Assembly (NCBI GenBank): GCA_902497185.1
Contig: CABVEG010000034.1
Location: 1-11,110 of the forward strand
DNA length: 11,110 nt
Origin: an uncultured Eubacteriales bacterium
GTDB taxonomy: Bacteria > Bacillota > Clostridia > Lachnospirales > CAG-274
Direction of reading: 5' to 3'
The notes below the pieces were generated by a model that ran no database searches, had not been told where the DNA came from, and saw only the letters and a program-made list of their open reading frames with translations. Positions 6,378 to 11,110 of the stretch are shown in pieces (the first letter of the stretch is position 1; the number at the start of each line of letters is the position of its first letter). The translations under genes and the position numbers were made by a program.

Positions 6378-6406
6378 TTGACTTTATATTACAAGTGTGT
6401 TACAAT
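6378..6406 (+). promoter_or_regulatory. Strong housekeeping promoter of the aldolase gene
   Basis: The -35 TTGACT (6378-6383) and -10 TACAAT (6401-6406) each match five of six consensus bases and are exactly 17 bp apart. The predicted start near 6413 leaves a leader of about 43 bases, with the purine-rich ribosome binding site AGAAAGGATGG at 6437-6447. This agrees with the codon bias of the gene, which suggests high expression. Confidence 0.8.
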
Positions 6407-6455
6407 TAAAACAAGAAGATAAAACTTCTAAATTCAGAAAGGATGGTATTATAAA

Positions 6456-7418
6456 ATGAATGAAGTTTTAAAGAAATTAAGTGCAATTGGTATTGTTCCT
6501 GTTGTTGTAATTAATGATGCAGATAAGGCAGTGCCTTTAGCTAAGGCTTTAGTTGAAGGTGGTATTCCATGTGCTGAAGTTACATTCAGAACTGAGGCTG
6601 CTGAGGAAGCTATCAGAAGAATGTCACAGGAGGTTCCTGAATTAATCGTTGGTGCCGGTACAGTATTAACTAAGGAGCAGGCTGACAGAGCTGTAGCTGC
6701 AGGTTCTAAGTTCTTAGTATCTCCAGGTTTAGATCCTGAGCTTATTGCTTACTGCCAGGAAAAGAATTACCCACCATTTACTCCCGGTACAGCTAATCCT
6801 TCTGACCTTAATCATGCTGTTAAGCTTGGTCTTGAGGTTGTTAAGTTCTTCCCTGCTGAGGCTGCCGGCGGATTAAAAATGATTAAGTCTATGGCTGCTG
6901 CTTTTACTCAGCTTAAATTTATGCCAACAGGCGGTATTAATGCTAACAACTTAAACAGCTACTTAGAGTATAATAAGATTATCTGCTGCGGTGGTAGCTG
7001 GATGGTACCGGGTAAGTTAATTGATGAAGGTAAGTTTGATGAAATCGTTGCTCTTTGTAAGGAAGCTGTTGCTACAATGCTCGGTCTTGAAATGGTACAT
7101 GTTGGTATCAATACTGAGGACGAAGCTACTGCTATGGCTCTTGCTGAGAGATTTAATAAGTTATTTAACTTCCCAATTGACAACCACAATTCAGCTGTAT
7201 TTGCATCTAAGGGTATTGAAGTTAGAAAGCAGATGTTCTTAGGCAAGAATGGTCATATCGCTATTGCTACTAACTATATTGACAGAGCTATCAATTACAT
7301 TGAGGCTATGGGCGGCGAATTTGATTATGAAACTGCTGTTGAAAAGAATGGCAAGATTACTTCTATTTACTTAAAGGAAGAGTTCGGCGGATTTGCTGTT
7401 CATCTTGTTCAGAAATAA
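6456..7418 (+). CDS. eda: KDPG/KHG aldolase fused to a C-terminal VOC domain
   Basis: A 320-residue two-domain protein. Residues 1 to about 208 form a class I aldolase of the Eda family. It cleaves 2-keto-3-deoxy-6-phosphogluconate to pyruvate and glyceraldehyde 3-phosphate, or 4-hydroxy-2-oxoglutarate to pyruvate and glyoxylate. The active-site glutamate is E41 in CAEVTFRT, with R45 for the phosphate. GAGTVL is at 66-71, the Schiff-base lysine is K130 in VVKFFPAEAAGG, and PTGGI and GGSW follow. Residues about 209-320 add a glyoxalase/VOC-like fold: MLGLEMVHVGIN, then GHIAIATNYIDRAINYIEAMGG and GGFAVHLVQK. Stand-alone Eda is about 210 residues, so the extra 110 are a true fusion known in some Clostridia; its role is unsettled. 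Codons favour AAG, GGT and GCT, unlike neighbours. It is a single-gene unit with its own promoter and terminator; no KDG kinase or uronate gene is beside it. Confidence 0.92.
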   Translation: MNEVLKKLSAIGIVPVVVINDADKAVPLAKALVEGGIPCAEVTFRTEAAEEAIRRMSQEVPELIVGAGTVLTKEQADRAVAAGSKFLVSPGLDPELIAYCQEKNYPPFTPGTANPSDLNHAVKLGLEVVKFFPAEAAGGLKMIKSMAAAFTQLKFMPTGGINANNLNSYLEYNKIICCGGSWMVPGKLIDEGKFDEIVALCKEAVATMLGLEMVHVGINTEDEATAMALAERFNKLFNFPIDNHNSAVFASKGIEVRKQMFLGKNGHIAIATNYIDRAINYIEAMGGEFDYETAVEKNGKITSIYLKEEFGGFAVHLVQK

Positions 7419-7439
7419 TACTTAATTAATTTATTTATT

Positions 7440-7481
7440 CCCTGTTGAATAAGCATTAGCTTGTTCAACAGGGATTTTTTT
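7440..7481 (+). terminator. Strong intrinsic terminator after the aldolase gene
   Basis: CCCTGTTGAATAAGC (7440-7454) pairs with GCTTGTTCAACAGGG (7459-7473) around the loop ATTA, with a single G-U wobble. The 15-bp stem is followed by A and then seven T residues (7475-7481). It isolates the aldolase transcript from the PadR cassette downstream. Confidence 0.93.
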
Positions 7482-7587
7482 AATTAAAAAATAAATTTGT
7501 TGATGACAACTTATATAAATTTATTAATATGTTAATTTATATTGTGAATTTGCTTATGAAAAATATTAATAAAAAACTTAATAGCTA

Positions 7588-7627
7588 AGTACTATTTTAA
7601 TTTTAGTACTTGACAATACATAGTAGT
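7588..7627 (+). promoter_or_regulatory. Putative PadR operator: three AGTACT-like sites, 17-bp period
   Basis: AGTACT occurs at 7588-7593 and 7605-7610, and AGTAGT, one mismatch away, at 7622-7627. Successive starts are exactly 17 bp apart. The first two form a longer inverted repeat, AAGTACT with AGTACTT, around 11 bp. The hexamer is itself palindromic. The second copy overlaps the first base of the -35 and the third lies in the -35/-10 spacer, so a bound protein would block polymerase. Autoregulation by the PadR protein encoded downstream is the natural reading, by analogy with known PadR repressors. Confidence 0.6.
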
Positions 7628-7638
7628 TGATGTAAACT
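7610..7638 (+). promoter_or_regulatory. Promoter of the PadR-DUF1700 operon
   Basis: A consensus -35 TTGACA (7610-7615) is followed after 17 bp by the weaker -10 TAAACT (7633-7638, four of six). The start should fall near 7645, immediately before the ribosome binding site AAGGGAGG (7647-7654), so the leader is very short (about 16 bases). The stretch upstream, 7482-7587, is AT-rich, with an inverted ATAAATT/AATTTAT pair and no gene that I can support. Confidence 0.7.
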
Positions 7639-7660
7639 AATAGTAGAAGGGAGGAATTGT

Positions 7661-7984
7661 ATGAATGTGCAATTTAAAAAAGGAGTTCTGGAGCTTATAG
7701 TCCTTCTTTCTGTTGTAAAAAAGGATATGTACGGCTATGAACTCGTAGCGGAGGTGTCTAAGGTTGTAGATGTAAATGAAGGGACAATATATCCTTTGCT
7801 AAAAAGACTTACTAACGAGCACTACTTTGAAACTTATCTTAAGGAATCAACGGAAGGACCACCCAGAAAATATTATCATTTAACCGCAGGAGGAAAAATA
7901 TATACAAATAATCTTAAAAAGGAATGGCTTGAATTTTTTGGAAGTGTATATGAATTTATAAAGGAGAGTGACATTGATGAATAA
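7661..7984 (+). CDS. PadR-family transcriptional regulator
   Basis: A 107-residue winged-helix repressor of the short PadR subfamily. The family marks are in order: FKKGVLELIVLLSVV (5-19), MYGYEL (23-28), the recognition helix segment NEGTIYPLLKRL (39-50), and the wing ending EGPPRKYYHLTAGG (65-78). A single C-terminal helix (about 80-103) would serve for dimerisation. PadR proteins of this size usually repress their own operon and an adjacent membrane-protein gene, and are released by stress or a ligand. Here the ligand is unknown. GGGAGG six bases upstream fixes the ATG. The next gene begins inside this one (8-base overlap ATGAATAA), and the promoter carries likely binding sites, so autoregulation of the three-gene operon is expected. 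Confidence 0.93.
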   Translation: MNVQFKKGVLELIVLLSVVKKDMYGYELVAEVSKVVDVNEGTIYPLLKRLTNEHYFETYLKESTEGPPRKYYHLTAGGKIYTNNLKKEWLEFFGSVYEFIKESDIDE

Positions 7985-8933
7985 AAAAGATTTAATAAAT
8001 TATCTTGAAAACAGACTTTCTGTACTTAATAAGGCAGAAAGGGATGATATTATTAATGAATACATACAGCATATAGACAATAAGCTTAAAGAAGGCTTGA
8101 CAGAGAAAGAAGCCGTTGAAACTCTTGGCAATATTGAGGATATGGTAAGAGAAACGCTTTCAGCTTATAATGTTGACCCTGATTATGACAGCAAGGAGGA
8201 AAGCGAAATTAATAATGTTGTGACAGGAGTTTTCAGCAAATTTGTAGGAATAATCAAGGGTATAGGTGATTATATTCTTGGGCAAAAAGCTGTAACCCTG
8301 CTTAAACTTGTTATTAAGACAGTAATTCTTTTCTTTGTGCTTTGGATTTGTTTTATGATAGGTTTTGGAATAGCTACGGTCTTTGCTGATATGGTCAGTG
8401 GCGTTATTGGTGCTTGGGACTTTGTCAGATTTGTTGTCAGATTTCTTTATATTGTTATAGCCTTGCCAACTGTTGTCTATATTTTTATAAGATTTTTAGC
8501 CTTTAATATTTATGGCGGCAAAGAAAAATTTGAAAACAGTAAAGTTGAAGAAAATATAAAAAATAAGGCAGTGGAAATAAAGGAAACAATAAATGTTAAA
8601 AGAAACAATAAGGCAAAAAAATCATTTGAATTTAATACTAATTACAGCTTAACTAATATATTGAAAGAAATTTGGAATTTTGCTTTTAAGGCATTTATAA
8701 TTATGTGTAAGGTATTTTTGATTATGTGTCTTATACCTTGTGCAATTACCCTTGTGTTTACCATTATCGCTTTTGGTGGTCTGTTAATATTTACAATTAT
8801 GGGCTATCCTTTAGTCGGTGCTACAATAGGCTGTCTTGGTTTTAATATGGCAGGCGTATCATTGTTAATTATTATAATAAAACTTGCATTTTTTGATAAA
8901 AAAGGGGTGATAAATAATGAAGAAGTTTTATAA
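7977..8933 (+). CDS. DUF1700 membrane protein, PadR partner
   Basis: A 318-residue protein. The cytoplasmic N-terminal region, about residues 1-65, is the DUF1700 module: MNKKDLINYLENRL, then ERDDIINEYIQHIDNKLKEG and TEKEAVETLGNIEDMVRETL. Hydrophobic segments follow at about 109-135 and 152-176. A charged linker spans 180-225 (many Lys, Asn and Glu). More hydrophobic segments occupy about 238-303, likely two or three helices. The start is placed at the ATG 7977-7979 because AAGGAG (7961-7966) is ten bases upstream. The in-frame GTG at 7968 would overlap that site. DUF1700 proteins are regularly encoded beside PadR regulators, and a role in membrane or envelope stress is suspected rather than proven. 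The gene overlaps its upstream neighbour by 8 bases and its downstream one by 17. Confidence 0.87.
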   Translation: MNKKDLINYLENRLSVLNKAERDDIINEYIQHIDNKLKEGLTEKEAVETLGNIEDMVRETLSAYNVDPDYDSKEESEINNVVTGVFSKFVGIIKGIGDYILGQKAVTLLKLVIKTVILFFVLWICFMIGFGIATVFADMVSGVIGAWDFVRFVVRFLYIVIALPTVVYIFIRFLAFNIYGGKEKFENSKVEENIKNKAVEIKETINVKRNNKAKKSFEFNTNYSLTNILKEIWNFAFKAFIIMCKVFLIMCLIPCAITLVFTIIAFGGLLIFTIMGYPLVGATIGCLGFNMAGVSLLIIIIKLAFFDKKGVINNEEVL

Positions 8934-9585
8934 AATTACAATATCCTGTCTTATTACAGGACTTGTGCTTATGGGTGTAGGTGCAGCTACAGTAGTATGT
9001 GAGATTAATGGCTTTGAATATTTGGGAGAAAAACATACACAGAATAGCGAACTGGTTACAGATAGTAAAGAAGTAGAACTTCCTGATAATATTGCAAAAA
9101 TCTATTATGACGGCTATTCATTTAAAGTGGAGGTAGACGAGAATCTTCAAGGAAATAAAGCTGTTTTGTATTCATTCCACCAGAAAGATGAAGAGGTATG
9201 GTCAAACTTTGTTGTTCATGATAATTGGTATTTATATAATACATATACTGAAAATTATTCAAAATACCCTGTCAATTATATTGAGTTGGGTTATGGCTCT
9301 GAATATACTAATGCAGGAAGTGAGTTAGGACAATTAAAAGAAGTATTTTCAGATTTCAAAAACAAGAAAATATATTCATATAGTGATCGTGTTGCACCTA
9401 CTTTTAAACTTAAGGTATCTAAAGATGCCTATGAAAGAATAGAAAAAAGTCCTGAAGGCTACTATGTTATTTCATACACAAACTATATGGAAGAAATGAA
9501 AGAAAAAAATGAAAATCAGGAAAATATCAGTGAACAAAATGAATTTTCTGATAATGAGGACACATATGAATCCTATGAAGAATAA
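8917..9585 (+). CDS. Exported single-helix protein of a PadR-DUF1700 cassette
   Basis: A 222-residue protein. Residues 7-27 (ITISCLITGLVLMGVGAATVV) form a signal anchor or uncleaved signal, so the rest faces outward. The outer part opens with GFEYLGEK, has a strand-rich middle with several Tyr residues, and ends in a very acidic tail (about 190-222, Glu, Asn and Asp rich) without a wall anchor. In this cassette the third gene often encodes a DUF4097 beta-helix protein. I do not see the repeated Gly/Asn strands of DUF4097 here, so this is either a distant relative or a replacement. AGGGGTG eight bases before the ATG, inside the end of the DUF1700 gene, sets the start. Co-expression with PadR and DUF1700 is nearly certain; function is unknown. 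Confidence 0.75.
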   Translation: MKKFYKITISCLITGLVLMGVGAATVVCEINGFEYLGEKHTQNSELVTDSKEVELPDNIAKIYYDGYSFKVEVDENLQGNKAVLYSFHQKDEEVWSNFVVHDNWYLYNTYTENYSKYPVNYIELGYGSEYTNAGSELGQLKEVFSDFKNKKIYSYSDRVAPTFKLKVSKDAYERIEKSPEGYYVISYTNYMEEMKEKNENQENISEQNEFSDNEDTYESYEE

Positions 9586-9665
9586 ATATTAATAAGGCAT
9601 TAATATGTAGTGATAAGTGGGTTTGAAAACAAATTGGCTTAACATTTCACAAATAGTTTTGCAAT

Positions 9666-9709
9666 AAAAGCAGTGTACATCGTAAGAAATGGATATACAC
9701 TGCTTTTTT
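9666..9709. terminator. Terminator hairpin in the convergent gap
   Basis: AAAAGCAGTGTA (9666-9677) pairs with TACACTGCTTTT (9696-9707) around an 18-base loop that can pair partly again (ATC with GAT). Six T residues on the plus strand (9704-9709) make it a convincing terminator for the PadR cassette. On the minus strand the stem is followed by only four T residues, so it may also stop the opposing GNAT transcript, less efficiently. Bases 9586-9665 show no gene. Confidence 0.8.
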
Positions 9710-9811
9710 GCCCTATTGTACAGTAGAGCTTATTTTGATGGTATGAATAAAATTATTGCTTTTGTTTGAGTTAAATAAAATATTAACCTTAATTGCTGTA
9801 TTATAAAAGCT

Positions 9812-9830
9812 CTTTGCAAAAAGTGCAAAG
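9812..9830 (-). terminator. Possible terminator of the racemase-GNAT unit
   Basis: CTTTGCA (9812-9818) and TGCAAAG (9824-9830) form a 7-bp stem with a five-base loop, 16 bases beyond the GNAT stop codon. On the minus strand the stem is followed by AGCTTTTATAA, a poor T tract. It may be a weak terminator working together with the larger hairpin at 9666-9709. Bases 9710-9811 hold nothing else that I can support. Confidence 0.4.
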
Positions 9831-9845
9831 GTATATTACATATAC

Positions 9846-10403
9846 TTACAATTCAAATTTTAATGCCGTAGAACAAGTCATTAAATAATAATTATTTTGA
9901 TTAAATTGAAATGTTCCTGCCTGCGTCATATGTACCTTTCTTGTATGCGCCACAAAAGAACGTGGATTAATTTGATTGATAAATGTAACCATAATTGGAT
10001 AACGTTTTTGCATATTTGATAAAGATGCAAAAAATATTTTCTCAAATAGTCCTGAACCACGAAAAGCCTTATCAATGCAAACAGGTCCATATTGATAACT
10101 ATTTTCTGCTGTAATTGTTTCTCCTTCAAGCGCAAAGTTGGGGAGCTGTTCAATCATATAAGAAAAAAGCGGCCATTCTTTCCAAAAGTCCCATGATGCA
10201 GCCATTGCAAAAGCTAAAATCTTACCATTTTCCTTTGCGACAGTAACACCGTTTTCTTTTGTAATAAGTTTTGCTAATTGTTCCTCTGTAATATTAGTTG
10301 TAACAAAACCATCTGTTTTATCCTTCACATAATTGATATGATTTGCTTTTAACAAATCAAGTATACCATTAATATCTTTTAAATCTGCCTGTTGAATTAA
10401 CAT
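9846..10403 (-). CDS. GNAT-family N-acetyltransferase
   Basis: A 185-residue acetyl-CoA-dependent acyltransferase of the GNAT superfamily. It opens MLIQQADLKDINGILDLL, the usual first strand and helix. The middle has VTVAKENGKILAFAMAA (53-69), the beta strands before motif A. Motif A itself is YGPVCIDKAFRGSGLFEKIF (105-124), with R115-G-S-G118 in the acetyl-CoA pyrophosphate loop. The C-terminal part carries NPRSFVAHTRKVHM (146-159), matching the common N-x-x-S-x-x-x-H helix, although the usual LGF that follows is replaced by VHM. The acceptor substrate cannot be told from sequence. GGAGGG six bases upstream supports the ATG. The gene starts two bases after the stop of the racemase-family gene, so both enzymes may act on one amino acid or amine, which is inference. 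Confidence 0.85.
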   Translation of the reverse strand: MLIQQADLKDINGILDLLKANHINYVKDKTDGFVTTNITEEQLAKLITKENGVTVAKENGKILAFAMAASWDFWKEWPLFSYMIEQLPNFALEGETITAENSYQYGPVCIDKAFRGSGLFEKIFFASLSNMQKRYPIMVTFINQINPRSFVAHTRKVHMTQAGTFQFNQNNYYLMTCSTALKFEL

Positions 10404-10405
10404 AT

Positions 10406-11101
10406 TTATCCCTCCAATATTATATTTACAAGTGCTTGAATGTGAAGCTGCATGGTATCTAAAACAGGTACAGATGCCTTCTTATCCTTAAATAACAAGG
10501 GGAGTTCTGTACATCCCAAAATAACAGCTTCAATGTTTTGTTCCTTTATCATTTTTTCAGTGATGTGCATAAACTGACGGACTGTTTTTTCTTTTACTAT
10601 TCCTAATTCCAATTCATTTAAAATACAATTTGCAATATAGATTCTATCCGTTGTTGATGGAATAACCACATCTATTCCCGCTCCTAAAAAAGGATTCTTA
10701 AAATAATTATCCTCCATTGTAGGAATTGTTCCAAGCAAACCTACTTTTTTGAAATTTTGTTGCTTTGCCTCTAAACAGGTGGTTTCCACAATGCTTACAA
10801 GTGGAATAGGAGATTGTTTTTTAAGCTCATTAAAAACCATGTGACCTGTATTGCAAGCCAAAGCTCCTACCTCTGCCCCTGCCGCATAAAGATTGCGAAT
10901 CCCTCCCAGTAAATATTCTGTCAGACCATCCCTGTCATTTTGAGAGCTCATACGAATTACTTCAAAGCTGCTCAAGCTTTCTATTACAAGAGGTGGAAAA
11001 AATGCTTTGTTCAATCTTTTTTGAACACCATAAACAATTCCTTTATAATATGGAATAGTAGCCTCAGGTCCAACACCACCAATAAGGCCTAATTTTTTCA
11101 T
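10406..11101 (-). CDS. Aspartate/glutamate racemase-family enzyme
   Basis: A 231-residue cofactor-independent racemase of the Asp/Glu/hydantoin racemase superfamily. The N-terminus MKKLGLIGGVGPEATIPYY is the family opening. The two catalytic cysteines are present: C83 in ALACNTGHM and C197 in ILGCTELPLL. They act as the acid-base pair that swaps the alpha proton of an amino acid. Length is normal. The ACNTGH/GCTEL pair places it nearer aspartate racemase and broad-specificity amino-acid racemases (YgeA/RacX-like) than MurI, but the exact substrate is not certain. D-amino acids made this way are used in the cell wall or released. The start at 11099-11101 fits the family N-terminus. Only nine bases remain upstream and no clear ribosome binding site is visible in them, so the promoter lies outside the window. 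Confidence 0.87.
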   Translation of the reverse strand: MKKLGLIGGVGPEATIPYYKGIVYGVQKRLNKAFFPPLVIESLSSFEVIRMSSQNDRDGLTEYLLGGIRNLYAAGAEVGALACNTGHMVFNELKKQSPIPLVSIVETTCLEAKQQNFKKVGLLGTIPTMEDNYFKNPFLGAGIDVVIPSTTDRIYIANCILNELELGIVKEKTVRQFMHITEKMIKEQNIEAVILGCTELPLLFKDKKASVPVLDTMQLHIQALVNIILEG

Positions 11102-11110
11102 TCGTTTTTC

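Noticed and set aside
6959..7246. Frames of 95 (minus) and 73 (plus) codons within the aldolase gene
   Set aside because: Both are shadows of a gene with intact catalytic residues and continuous frame.
7505..7545. AT-rich inverted repeat upstream of padR as a second operator
   Set aside because: Repeats of only A and T are expected by chance here, and it shares nothing with the AGTACT sites.
7529..7588. 19-codon frame in the AT-rich stretch upstream of padR
   Set aside because: No ribosome binding site; composition is that of random AT-rich DNA.

Overview
The window is low-GC DNA with compact gene packing, strong AGGAGG-type ribosome binding sites and gene families typical of anaerobic Firmicutes. 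The families seen (DUF6062, DUF554, a PadR-DUF1700 cassette, a KDPG aldolase fused to a VOC domain, a DUF4367 anti-sigma factor) best fit a gut-type Clostridia, probably Lachnospiraceae. That assignment rests on family recognition only; no rRNA or other marker gene is present. It looks like chromosomal DNA. I see no insertion sequence, phage gene, CRISPR array, tRNA or rRNA.

Left block (43-4624, all minus strand). In transcription order it holds a DUF6062 cysteine-rich protein (3896-4624) and a one-helix membrane protein (3247-3894), joined stop-T-start. Next come an ECF sigma factor (2592-3122) behind a good housekeeping promoter and its membrane anti-sigma factor (1862-2590), also joined stop-T-start. 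Last come a small secreted beta-rich protein (1345-1770), a possible 22-residue Cys-Cys-Cys micropeptide (1260-1328) and a secreted amidase-like cysteine hydrolase (43-1227). The likely theme of the last five is envelope sensing: the sigma/anti-sigma pair precedes two exported products, and an unusual repeat plus a candidate non-housekeeping promoter lies between them. That link is inferred.

Middle block (4684-7481, plus strand). An OGG1-type 8-oxoguanine DNA glycosylase overlaps a DUF554 membrane protein by one base. A separate, well-expressed single-gene unit follows: a KDPG aldolase with a C-terminal VOC domain, with a consensus promoter, a codon bias unlike its neighbours and a strong intrinsic terminator.

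Right block (7482-9709, plus strand). This is a three-gene PadR cassette: a PadR repressor, a DUF1700 membrane protein and a single-helix exported protein with an acidic tail, all overlapping. The promoter carries three AGTACT-like hexamers exactly 17 bp apart, which look like an autoregulatory operator.

Right edge (9846-11101, minus strand). A two-gene unit encodes an aspartate/glutamate racemase-family enzyme and a GNAT acetyltransferase, and it converges on the PadR cassette. The region between (9586-9845) holds one clear terminator hairpin and one weaker one. Other non-coding stretches are short: 3123-3246 (sigma promoter), 6264-6455 (weak hairpin and aldolase promoter) and 7419-7660 (terminator, AT-rich DNA, PadR operator).
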